Shown here: in pieces, positions 36,801 to 42,833 of the stretch
Numbering within the stretch: the stretch's first letter is position 1
Layout of the letters: every line of letters begins with the position of its first letter
Program-made: the position numbers and the translations under genes
The notes under the pieces: model-generated
What the model saw: only the letters and a program-made list of their open reading frames with translations
What the model was told of the DNA's origin: nothing
Databases searched by the model: none
Assembly (NCBI GenBank): GCA_030430565.1
Contig: JAUIKS010000030.1
Span: 62,001-126,000 of the forward strand
DNA: 64,000 nt
Direction of reading: 5' to 3'
From: Polyangia bacterium
GTDB lineage: Bacteria > Myxococcota_A > Polyangia > Nannocystales > Nannocystaceae

Positions 36801-38156
36801 CACCGCCTTGCGGATCACCTTCGTGCGCTCGATCCGCGCGAGGCGCTCGAGCACCGCGAGGCGCTCCTCGTCGCGCCCGGCCAGCGTCATCAGCTCATTG
36901 AGGATGTGGCCCGCCGAGAGCGAGGAGGCGAGCTCCGCCTCGGGCGAGTCGAGCACGCGGCGGTACAGCGTGATCGCGGTCTCGACGTCGTCGAGCTTGT
37001 CGCGGTGCAGGTGCGCCGCCTCGAGCAGCAGGCTGACCGAGAGCGCGCCGTTGCCCCGGCCGCCGGCGATGTCGGCCGCTTCCACCAAGGCGCTCGCGTG
37101 CAGGTCGTGGTTCTCTGAGCGCCGCGCGAGCGGGCGCAGCTGCTTGCGCGCGTCGGCGTCCGCGGGCTCGATGCGCAGCAGCGCCGCGTAGTTCTGGATC
37201 GCCGCCGCGTCGTCGCCGAGGATCGCCAGGCGCGAGCCCAGCTCGCGGTGCAGCGCGAGCTGCTCGCGGGGCTCGACGAAGCCCAGCGCGCGCTCGAGCA
37301 CGCGGACCACATCGCGGGGCTTCTGAACCGCGTCGAAGTTCGTGCGCAGCAGCGCGAGCGCGTCGCGCCGTACGCCCGGCGCGGCCTTGTCGTCGCCGAG
37401 GATGCGCTCGAGCTCGGCGCAGGACGCCGGGTGCCCCGCGAGCTCCTCGACCACGATCGACAGCTCCGCCAGCGCCGCCTTCGGCTGGTTCAGCTTGTCG
37501 AGGTAACAGCGCGCGATCGTGACGCGCATGTCACGAGCCTCGACCGGCGACAGGCGCTCTAGCTTCGCGCGCCAGAGGTTGATCAGGTCCTCCCATCGCG
37601 CCTGCCGCTCGAGCAGGCGTGCGAGCGAGATCTCGAGCTTGGTGTTGCCCGGCTCCATCCCGATCAGCTCGACCATGTAGTCGGCCGCGCGCGAGGGCGC
37701 CGTCGCGAAGTCCCGCGCGACGTGGGAGGCGTCGTTGAGCAGCTGGCGTCGGCGGCTCGCGTCGCGCGTCACCGCGAGCGCGCGGTCATAGGCCGCGAGC
37801 AGACCCTCCCACTCCTCGGCCGCCGTGAGCACCACCGTGATCCGGTCGAAGGCCCAGTGCGCGTCCGGGTCGCGCTCGAGGATGTCGCTGAGCAGCGAGG
37901 CGATGGTCGACGGGCTGTCGCCGAACCACTCCTCGTGAAATTGCACCGCGCGCTCCGCCACGTGATCCCGAAGCTCTTTATCCGCGACCTCCTTGAGCAC
38001 CTCGCGATAGACCGCGCCGACCTCCTCAGGCCGCTGCAGCGAGTCCGCGAGATCTTCGAGGTGATCCCACGCTTCGTCGCTCTGCGGGGATCGCTTCGCC
38101 GCGTTAAGTGCGGCCGTAAAAGACTGCTCGAGCCCAAGATCACGCTTCGACATCAT
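27900..38156 (-). CDS. Giant tetratricopeptide-repeat protein (3,418 residues)
   Basis: A single uninterrupted frame of 10.3 kb encodes an almost wholly alpha-helical protein made of dozens of degenerate TPR-like helix pairs (for example EEVGAVYREVLKEV, AAIQNYAALLRIEPADADAR). There is no signal peptide, membrane segment or catalytic domain. Residues from about 2,250 to 3,340 form four larger tandem units of about 273-277 residues, each starting near (E/Q)RE(L/V)TLRLxE and containing ERW-xx-V-x(3)-CERLV and RDRLRxLYE. TPR solenoids are protein-binding scaffolds; myxobacteria carry several giant ones of unknown role. The ATG at 38156 has GGAGG 9 nt upstream, and TATAGT at 38228-38223 is a likely -10 box. 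The partner proteins are unknown. Confidence 0.88.
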   Translation of the reverse strand: MMSKRDLGLEQSFTAALNAAKRSPQSDEAWDHLEDLADSLQRPEEVGAVYREVLKEVADKELRDHVAERAVQFHEEWFGDSPSTIASLLSDILERDPDAHWAFDRITVVLTAAEEWEGLLAAYDRALAVTRDASRRRQLLNDASHVARDFATAPSRAADYMVELIGMEPGNTKLEISLARLLERQARWEDLINLWRAKLERLSPVEARDMRVTIARCYLDKLNQPKAALAELSIVVEELAGHPASCAELERILGDDKAAPGVRRDALALLRTNFDAVQKPRDVVRVLERALGFVEPREQLALHRELGSRLAILGDDAAAIQNYAALLRIEPADADARKQLRPLARRSENHDLHASALVEAADIAGGRGNGALSVSLLLEAAHLHRDKLDDVETAITLYRRVLDSPEAELASSLSAGHILNELMTLAGRDEERLAVLERLARIERTKVIRKAVLGEAAQLARKLGDLDRAHHDWKRRLELDDRDLEALNAVIELLDETERWDALTVALRRRTSQEVPPQQRRADLVRIAEIEADKIGRLETATSTWLEVREAFGESPEVIASLDRLMSATQSWGDLAELLEGSAGRGRLQAGALLTRVADVYRNHLSNPLRAAALYAEALAVDPASTGARAGMRELLAVESCARKAGDSLAVAFTATDDWSEVVAIVESRLGAATDDDERATILRAAATIYEDRAEDLAQAHAALARAFPLIPWDMLLESELMRLGMIDYARTADAFRDAALRAGETPGRAAHLSYVEGGLRERELEDAAGATDAYQTAARNDPQRIEYHEAAARCAGKASRWRDAAEAALHAAVARGRVEGGVIESLEQIAAEGFAYADIAAAFEAALVRRNGSMRSRLSWAIEMKVSGWYREAGDLAGGERAARRAVEHEPGHEASLQMLAALQRELKADGLVDTLLRLDELADHELDSLREAAEVALAGSDRGRARDTLVRLYRKSARMWARGETATGEHQHDRSALWALDRLVELHEQSGSMEQAVRILLDGATLPVDGATSMALRVRAAEMLANYGKRNRAIDLYLGVLADGGDSLDVLNRVATLCEEEGRTTELLGLRFQELKLTDDEDRRLELRLDISVLTGKLEARRGRVEVLQENLQERPGHEPSIAALEALLTERGRFGELTTAFEQQAALLTKAGENEAAAAIWTRAAHMAERSLEDLDRAIVAHERAVALSPAPRTLDALSRLLLKRDRAREAAKWLEQRLEIASEAENVAIRLKLARAYIAAEMTGPAAEALEVAFEKAPKNSELRKLLLGLYRKRESWDKLADALTIASGYVSDADTVLAYAREAAELYHERLHRPELSIQVLERAVTHAPDDRRLKTMLADGLRAGGRLEEAKVLLEELIEAFGRRRSPARAQAHLRLAKVFDGMGMPEETIKQLETASRMAAGDVIILRTLAEHARDAGQLDRAERAYRTLLVNVRRSLKQGNDDVGVGPCEVLFELSRISRARGDDYRADELVHSALEAVGESESELGRVKDTLREREEHELLRRVLEVRLRQVESKGHERADLLSELGEVLDGELGDSARALEVRLEALAMEPASPLRYDPARELAARLGVLDRYLTLLEELLEASRRDTDAHQRCEILLRIAEVMEKDHQDYRQATFYLDHAEATGVRKVDVWRAQARVAGAAGNKPLQVALLEQLVSLGADQAETRADALYRMAEVHLASAETIHDGVVSLSQALDDSPHYERAGMILRRACESLPADEQLLDLYQEVARKSGDQTMLLHFLEHRTENPGDDVRGALELAREGAALAAELVEFDREEDLMLRAVELSGELLEGKAAADWALVGLARRRHEGGDPAGAVKWLGEAIEAAVAHVSADVLTLAREVAEQAAQPGGDLTLAAKLYEHMVEREPTNRATWEPLAGIYRQLGDMDRLERLVDETLDGLQETEERNALRLQFAQALLRLDGRGDDAVRVLNDALLEEPENAEAQRMLAAHLEKTGDTAGLLDLLRNQLMAAQGRDDHRAIKALSLQLIARLRDDDLGEAIAVCQGALDAIPEDADLLRKLLELGEAEFDEHERGDLMERLLGVEEDGEVVALTLRLVALRRGVEDEDGALTALQLGYRRAPGHPELHGRLEQIYREREDHDGLLQLLLNAVEVAETPAVSVALLRQAASVQRELLRDAGAAVTLLSRAGALAPEDNALRVELAMARADNRDFAGAVETLGECLEAAADDAAARLDILQRRAGVHRTSGAPEAALSDLEQAFSIDRDAVAEALIVQLEELRGDAAVRGDRARERELTMRLIELRRERGAHDDARALLVGWIEQAPEDIDALRWLWAVDREAGHWEGVVETCERLVRLEQGEAQIEAAVGLADACEELGRSEDAREGLEYARDMQPEDQVLRDRLAVIYEAQGAGRELADVLLADARARDEAGAAPDDPERLDLLRRAGRLLVSCGDRTDAIPVLGEVLEATPDDRGTVKALVTALLEEGLHDDARATLTNQLERAKDDAWRLVLLRRRADVAHAAYALEDAVADLERAAAIDLAAVIDPLAEALEQLRGDLEGAGTNPARTREVTLRLADVEAERGGGDRVRMLLRDWADTNPDDLAVHQRLLRLERAGERWHEVIEIATHLLDRLEGDAQVEAALVLDDASARLDSPDLARAGLERVYEAQPDRGELRDRLRGLYEHVGDERALARILLAEASELEGDTAEKLDRLRRASSLLVDNAENQAALPVLGEIVSLAPTDREYAFILADTHVTEQDTDAALAVLSGLIERLEAAGEPILEVLQRRAQLHQDVGDGAAALVDLERAYTMDAAAVIDELAGALEQLRGELSALGNQAREREVTLRLAEVELDRGDRERVRLLLRDWTEEHPDDLDALQRLRRHETEDERWEEVAEVCERLVTQLEGDAQIEVAVALATACERLERPERARDGLERVHAAQPESAAIRDRLRALYEQAGDDRALATILIADAGGADDPGEKSTLLRRASALLVGVGDHEAALPVLTEVVGLNPTDREHVMMLADTHVGQGELAAAIGALTTYIERAEAAGDSILEAVQRRARHHQDAGDGEAALVDLERAYTIDADAVAEELEGHLGDLRDQSGDPARQRELTLRLIELLAARGRRDDARAQLLTWLEDQSEDVGALRRLRVMETEDERWEQVFDVCERLVELEEDAAQIEVTMGLVEAARKLERHTDARDGLEITRVSQPDNQQVRDELRQIYEAQGANRELAGILVDDAKDAEVPAEKLILLRRAGSLMLAAGDSESAIPVLQDVHFLDPDDRETTVTLIEAHTVAGQLDEADALIDEVLSSTKKKRAPELAPFYRFKARVAGQRGDRMKELEQLQLSYACDKGNGALAGELANLAEDLEQWDLATKVLRGIALMEPDSGCPISKAESYYRQGRITKITGDLKRAAFWARRALQEDADLTEAAKLLEEIGA
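28860..31380. repeat. Long tandem repeats (about 820-830 bp) within the TPR gene
   Basis: Equivalent points (the codons for ELTLRL or EVTLRL) fall near 28,875, 29,695, 30,515 and 31,345, giving a period of about 820-830 bp. The copies are diverged but clearly related along their whole length, which points to unit duplication rather than chance similarity of TPRs. Confidence 0.75.
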
Positions 38157-38522
38157 TTCGAAGAACCTCCGCGTCGACGCGTCGCGCTCGCTTAGGGCGC
38201 GCGGCCTCGCCGACGAGCCGACACTATATCAATAACAACCCCGCACGCGCCGCCGCGCCCGCGCGCTCGGCAGGTCTACATCCGCACATGCACCGATCGC
38301 GCGCGTCGCTTGTACAGCCACATGTGAGCGAAGCTGAGCCCCGCCGCGATCGCGGCTACGCGCTGCTCCCAATCCCTCGCCGCGTGTCGAGCTCGCGACC
38401 CGTCGGCGCGTCCGCGGCGTACAATACCGTGCGGGCGAAGCCCGCGGCGACGCCAGCTCAGAATCGCACGAGCCGCGCGAGACCGCCTGCCCGCGCTCCC
38501 GGCGACGCGATACAGTCGCCGC
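38157..38522. promoter_or_regulatory. 366-bp divergent region with AT-rich promoter for the TPR gene
   Basis: It separates the TPR gene (minus) from the ABC importer (plus). An AT-rich patch at 38221-38241 reads on the minus strand as TTGTTATTGATATAGT; TATAGT (38228-38223) is a good -10 and would give a leader of about 60 nt with a GGAGG ribosome site. At the right end TACAGT (38511-38516) serves the ABC gene. Nothing else recognised. Confidence 0.55.
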
Positions 38523-39290
38523 GTGTTCGAACTGCGCGCGGTCGACAAGCTCCACGGGGCGACGCGTGTCCTCGCGCGGCTGAGCCTCGCCACGCGGCGC
38601 GGGCACACGACCGCGCTGATCGGGCCCTCGGGCTCTGGCAAATCGACGATCCTGCGGCTGATGCTGGGCCTGTGGCGTGCGGACGCCGGCGAGGTGCTGT
38701 TCGACGGCGCGCCGGTCGAGCGCGCTGGCGCCGGCGCGCTCGAGCAGCGCCGCCGCGTCGGCTACGTGATCCAGGAGGGCGGGCTGTTCCCGCACATGAG
38801 CGCGCGCGACAACGTAGCCCTCGTCGCGCGCTGGCGCGGGCGAGACTCGCCGGCGGCGATCGAGGCGCGCCTGCGCGAGCTCGCCGAGCTCACGCGGCTG
38901 CCCCACGAGCTCCTGGGCCGGTTCCCCGCCGAGCTCTCCGGCGGGCAGCGGCAGCGCGTCGGGCTGATGCGCGCGCTCATGCTGGACCCCGACGCGCTGC
39001 TGCTCGACGAGCCGCTCGGCGCGCTCGACCCGCTGATCCGCGCTGATCTACAACAAGACCTCAAGGACATATTTAACTCGCTCGGCAAGACCGTCGTGCT
39101 GGTGACCCACGACCTCGCCGAGGCCGCCTTCTTCGCCGACCACATCGTGCTGCTGCGCGGCGGCGCGATCGCGCAGCAGGGCTCGATCGAGGATCTGATG
39201 GAGCGCCCGGTCGACGACTTCGTCACGCGCTTCGTCCACGCCCAGCGCACCGTCACGCTCGCGCGCCCGCGCGCCGCGGAGGCCCGATGA
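38523..39290 (+). CDS. ABC transporter ATPase, OpuC/EgtV-type
   Basis: A 255-residue ATP-binding subunit of a quaternary-amine-type importer (OpuCA/ProV/EgtV group). Walker A is GPSGSGKST (34-42); the Q-loop is in VIQEGGLFPHM, whose glycine-rich form is typical of this group; the signature is LSGGQRQR, Walker B LLLDEP and the switch His VTHD. The regulatory CBS domains found in ProV/OpuCA are absent, so osmotic gating as in those proteins is unlikely. The GTG at 38523 has TACAGT ending 6 nt before it. The next gene starts within its stop codon (ATGA overlap), so the two are coupled. Confidence 0.9.
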   Translation: MFELRAVDKLHGATRVLARLSLATRRGHTTALIGPSGSGKSTILRLMLGLWRADAGEVLFDGAPVERAGAGALEQRRRVGYVIQEGGLFPHMSARDNVALVARWRGRDSPAAIEARLRELAELTRLPHELLGRFPAELSGGQRQRVGLMRALMLDPDALLLDEPLGALDPLIRADLQQDLKDIFNSLGKTVVLVTHDLAEAAFFADHIVLLRGGAIAQQGSIEDLMERPVDDFVTRFVHAQRTVTLARPRAAEAR

Positions 39291-40873
39291 CGCGCGCGCG
39301 CCCCTGGCTCACGCGCGCGCTGCTCGCCGCCGCCGCCGCGCTGTTTGTATATGTCTCTACGGTCATCATCTCGCCGACGCGCGCGCGCGCGGCCGCGCCG
39401 GCCGAGGCCAGCGCCGACGCGCGCGGGGACGCGGTCGTGCGCGTCGGCTCGAAGAAATTCACGGAGTCGGTGATCCTCGGCGAGCTGCTCGCCTCGCTCG
39501 CGCGCGCCCACGGGCACGCGGCCACGCACCAGCGCGAGCTCGGCGGGACGCGGATCCTCTGGAACGCGCTGCGCGCCGACGAGCTCGACATCTACCCCGA
39601 GTACACCGGCACGATCGCGCGCGAGCTGCTCGCGCGCCCCGAGCTGCAGGAGCCCGAGGCGCTCGCGCGCGCGCTCGCGCCGCTCGGCCTCAAGATCAGC
39701 GCGCCGCTCGGCTTCAACAACACCTACGCGCTCGGCCTGCTGCCCGCGCGCGCCGAGGCGCTCGGGCTGCGCACGATCTCGGATCTACAGCGACACCCCG
39801 GGCTGCGCCTCGGGCTGACCGACGAATTCTACAGCCGCAAAGACGGCTGGCCAGCGCTGCGCGCGGCCTACCGGCTCCCCTTCACGGCCGACGGCGAGCA
39901 CCTGCGCGCGCTCGATCACGACCTCGCCTACGCCGCGCTGCTCGCCGGCGAGCTCGACGTCATCGACTTCTACGCGACCGACCCGCAGATCGCCGCCTAC
40001 GGCCTCACGCTGCTCGAGGACGACCGCGCGGTCTTCCCCCGCTACGACGCGGTCCTCCTATACCGCGCGGAGCTCGAGCGCCGCGCCCCCGAATTCGCGC
40101 GCGCGCTGACCAGCCTCGAGGGACAGCTCAATGACGACGCGATGGCCGCGCTCAACGGCCGCGTGCAGCAGGAGCGCGCCTCCGAGGCGCGCGTCGCCGC
40201 CGACTTCCTCGCGCGCCGCCTCGGGCTGCGCGTCGAGCCGATCGAGATCAGCGTCGTCGGCCGCCTGCTGCAGCGCGGCCTCGAGCACCTCACGCTCGTC
40301 GGCGTCTCGCTGCTCGCGGCGATCTTCGTGGCGATCCCGCTCGGGGTCCTCGCGGCCCGCCGCGAGCGCGTCGGTCAGGTCGTGCTCGCGCTCGTCGGCC
40401 TCGTGCAGACGATCCCCGCGCTCGCGCTGCTCGTCGTGCTGATCCCGGTGCTCGGCATCGGCGCGGCCCCGGCGATCGTCGCGCTGTTCCTGTACAGCCT
40501 GCTGCCGATCGTCCGCAGCACCCACGCCGGCCTCACGACCATCGACCCGCGCCTGCGCGAGGCCGCGGTCGCGCTCGGCCTGCCGCCGCGCGCGCGCCTG
40601 CGCCTCGTCGAGCTGCCCATGGCGACGCCCGCGATCCTCTCGGGGATCAAGACCTCCGCGGTCATCAACGTCGGCACCGCGACCCTCGGGGCGCTCGTCG
40701 GCGCCGGCGGCTACGGCCAGCCGATCCTCTCCGGCATCCGCCTGGCCGACACCTCGCTGATCCTCCAGGGCGCCGCCGGGGCGGCCGCGCTCGCGCTGCT
40801 CACCCAGGGCGTGTTCGAGCTCGTCGAGCGCCTGCTCGTGCCGCGGGGCCTGCGGCTCAGTACTCACCTGTGA
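39287..40873 (+). CDS. Fused substrate-binding protein and permease of an OpuC/EgtU-type importer
   Basis: A 528-residue fusion. An N-terminal hydrophobic segment (residues 10-30) exports or anchors a periplasmic binding domain (45-310) of the OpuAC type: VRVGSKKFTESVILGELLA, DIYPEYTGTIARELL and the YARPSD-like loop GLTDEFYSRKDGW. The permease domain (320-520) has the EAA-like loop in DPRLREAAVALGLPPRARLRLVELPMATPAILSGIKTSAVINVGTATLGALVGAGGYGQPI. Likely ligands are quaternary amines or betaines such as glycine betaine, choline or ergothioneine. The binding domain precedes the permease here, the reverse of EgtU and OpuABC fusions. It overlaps the ATPase gene by 4 bp and the convergent peptidase gene by 17 bp. 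Confidence 0.88.
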   Translation: MTRARPWLTRALLAAAAALFVYVSTVIISPTRARAAAPAEASADARGDAVVRVGSKKFTESVILGELLASLARAHGHAATHQRELGGTRILWNALRADELDIYPEYTGTIARELLARPELQEPEALARALAPLGLKISAPLGFNNTYALGLLPARAEALGLRTISDLQRHPGLRLGLTDEFYSRKDGWPALRAAYRLPFTADGEHLRALDHDLAYAALLAGELDVIDFYATDPQIAAYGLTLLEDDRAVFPRYDAVLLYRAELERRAPEFARALTSLEGQLNDDAMAALNGRVQQERASEARVAADFLARRLGLRVEPIEISVVGRLLQRGLEHLTLVGVSLLAAIFVAIPLGVLAARRERVGQVVLALVGLVQTIPALALLVVLIPVLGIGAAPAIVALFLYSLLPIVRSTHAGLTTIDPRLREAAVALGLPPRARLRLVELPMATPAILSGIKTSAVINVGTATLGALVGAGGYGQPILSGIRLADTSLILQGAAGAAALALLTQGVFELVERLLVPRGLRLSTHL

Positions 40874-41948
40874 CGAAGGCCAGGCGCCCCTCGAGCCAGC
40901 GCAGCTCGTCACGCAGCTCGTGCTCGTCGTAGAACTCGAGCATCTCGCGATAGCGCGGGACCGGCTCGAAGCCCGTCGCGAATTGCAGCTTGCGCAGGCA
41001 CACCGGGCACAGAAACGGCGGGTTGCGGTCGGTCTCGACCAGGTCGGCCGCGCCGTTCATCAAGCAGCCGTAGTGCACGCAGTGCTCGAGGCCGAACATG
41101 TGCCCGATCTCGTGCGCCATGATCTTCAGGCTGCGGCGCAGGATCAGGTCGAGGAAGAACTCGCCGCGCTCCTCGCCGTTGAACAGCGGGTCGTAGCGCG
41201 CGAAGCTGTACACGCCCACGCGCCCCGTCAGCGAGGCGTAGCCGAAGGAGAACTCCTGGGCCTCGTCGGCGAACAGGTCATCGTTGGTCAGCGCGATCAG
41301 GCAGAAGCCGTCGACCGGCACCTGCGGCGCGAGCAGCTCGAGCAGCTCGGGCGCGTACAGCTGGTCGCGCCCGTGCCGGACCCGCGTGCGCACCTTGACC
41401 TCGTCCTGCGCCAGCGGCTCGAGGACCTCCACCGGCATCGCGAAGAAGCGCTCGGCGTAGTCCTCGAGCACCTCCGGCGCCGGGCTGCGGACCAGCACGA
41501 CGCGCTCGTGCTCGACGATGAAGCCGTCGGGGAAGTCGCCGATCGGCAGGATGTAGATCGTGTCGCGGCCCTCGCCCGGCTTCGCCGGCTGGTTGGCGTC
41601 CGAGCGCGCGTAGGACTCGAAGGTCTGCCCGCGCTCGCGCACGCGGTACAGCCAGTCGCCGGGCTCCGGCGGGTGCACAGGCTTAAACTGCGCCGTCTCC
41701 ACGAACGCGCTCTGCAGCCCGGGCTCCAAGTGATCGATCGGGCCGATCGCCGCGCGGCGCTCCTGCGGCCCGGGCGGGACGAAGACGTCGGCGTCGGCGA
41801 AGCGCACCGAGCTCACCGAGCGCGTGGGCGCGTCGACGGCCTCGGCCGTCGACGCCGGGACGCCGCCGCAGCCAGCCGCCCACGAGAGCAGCGCGAGCGT
41901 CAGGGTCACCGCCCGCGCGCTGCGGCCTCGCTGCCTCGACCCGTGCAT
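40857..41948 (-). CDS. Archaemetzincin-type metalloprotease on a lipoprotein
   Basis: A 363-residue protein with the unique archaemetzincin (peptidase family M54) signature near the C-terminus: HEIGHMFGLEH at 279-289 binds catalytic zinc, followed by Cys290, Cys295, and the pair Cys314/Cys317 (CPVC), which form a second structural zinc site. The Met-turn is in CLMNGA. The N-terminus is a lipoprotein signal ending WAAGC (Cys27), so the enzyme should be exported and membrane-attached; archaeal and human members are not. Residues 45-200 are a lineage-specific extension. The ATG at 41948 has TAAAGT on the minus strand (41962-41957), 8 nt upstream. The family is certain; the substrate is unknown. 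Confidence 0.92.
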   Translation of the reverse strand: MHGSRQRGRSARAVTLTLALLSWAAGCGGVPASTAEAVDAPTRSVSSVRFADADVFVPPGPQERRAAIGPIDHLEPGLQSAFVETAQFKPVHPPEPGDWLYRVRERGQTFESYARSDANQPAKPGEGRDTIYILPIGDFPDGFIVEHERVVLVRSPAPEVLEDYAERFFAMPVEVLEPLAQDEVKVRTRVRHGRDQLYAPELLELLAPQVPVDGFCLIALTNDDLFADEAQEFSFGYASLTGRVGVYSFARYDPLFNGEERGEFFLDLILRRSLKIMAHEIGHMFGLEHCVHYGCLMNGAADLVETDRNPPFLCPVCLRKLQFATGFEPVPRYREMLEFYDEHELRDELRWLEGRLAFVTGEY

Positions 41949-42014
41949 CCCCGTTCACTTTAGCACGGCGCGCCCCCGCGCCGCCCTCGAGGGCTGGTAG
42001 GATTGCGCCTCGAC

Positions 42015-42030
42015 ATGTCTTGAGAGACAG
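42015..42030. promoter_or_regulatory. ATGTCT-TGAG-AGACAG dyad before the nucleotidyltransferase gene
   Basis: Eleven of twelve arm positions match the recurrent dyad. It lies 15 bp upstream of the ATG at 42046 and 67 bp upstream of the divergent archaemetzincin start. A TAGGAT box at 41998-42003 lies just upstream, so here the dyad would be downstream of the -10, a position suited to repression. Confidence 0.45.
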
Positions 42031-42045
42031 CGAAGCCGCCGCGCC

Positions 42046-42795
42046 ATGGACCTCGACACCCTCCACGCCCGCTTCCGCCTCGACCCCGCGCGCACGCGCG
42101 ACGTCTACCTCGTCGGCTCCCACGCCCACGGCTGCGCGCGCGAGGCCAGCGATCACGACCTGTTCGTCGTGATGGAGGACGACGGCCGCAAGTGGTTCGG
42201 CATGCAGTGGATGTACCGCGAGGGCTGGGCGCCGCGAGAGCCCGCGCGCTACCGCGGCGCCAAGCGGGCGTTCATCGGGGAGCCCGACGTCCAGCTCTGG
42301 ATCTTTCAGCCCGCCACCTTCGCCGCGATGCTCCGCGGTCACGCCCTGTGCGCGATCGAGTGCCTGTTCGTCCCGCCCGCCTGCGTCTGGAAGCAGACCC
42401 TCGACCTGCGCGCCGACTTCGAGCTCGAGCTCGACGCGCTGCAGCGCTCGGTCGAGAGCGCCGCGCAGATCCACCTCGAGAAAGCCGCGCGCCTGTTCAC
42501 GACGCAGCCGCCGAAGGGGCGCCGGCGCAGGCCGCTGCCGCCCGACCCGACGCAGGCCCGCAAGCAGCTCGCGCACGCGCTGCGCTTCCTCGAGTACGGT
42601 CGCCAGCTCGCCGAGCGCGGCGCGCTCATCGACCTCGGCGCGAGCAACTCACTCCGCGCCGAGGTCGTCGGCTGCCCCGGCGGCTGGGCCGAGCTCGAGC
42701 GCCGCTTCACCCCGGTCTACGAGCGGCGCCTCGCCGCGTTTCGCGAGGCCTGCGCGAGCGCGCGCGCGCGCTCGCACGCGCCTTCACCCCCATGA
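42046..42795 (+). CDS. Predicted nucleotidyltransferase (PF10127/RlaP-like)
   Basis: A 249-residue protein of the DNA polymerase beta nucleotidyltransferase superfamily. The active site pattern is YLVGSHAHGCAREASDHDLFVV, with Gly24-Ser25 and the metal-binding Asp36/Asp38; a third acid may be Asp in EPDVQLWIF. It resembles PF10127/RlaP proteins linked to RNA repair operons. The C-terminal half is helical and Arg-rich, suited to nucleic-acid contact. No RtcB, Rtc cyclase or ligase gene adjoins, so the RNA repair role is only by family. The ATGTCT dyad sits just before the gene. The stop overlaps a possible start of the next gene (ATGA at 42792). Confidence 0.75.
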   Translation: MDLDTLHARFRLDPARTRDVYLVGSHAHGCAREASDHDLFVVMEDDGRKWFGMQWMYREGWAPREPARYRGAKRAFIGEPDVQLWIFQPATFAAMLRGHALCAIECLFVPPACVWKQTLDLRADFELELDALQRSVESAAQIHLEKAARLFTTQPPKGRRRRPLPPDPTQARKQLAHALRFLEYGRQLAERGALIDLGASNSLRAEVVGCPGGWAELERRFTPVYERRLAAFREACASARARSHAPSPP

Positions 42796-42833
42796 AGCGC
42801 GCGCGACAGGCCGCGAGGTTCTACAGTCACCGC

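Noticed and set aside
39352..39370. ATGTCT-CTAC-GGTCAT near the start of the permease fusion gene
   Set aside because: Two arm mismatches, and it is inside the coding region of the signal anchor; probably chance.
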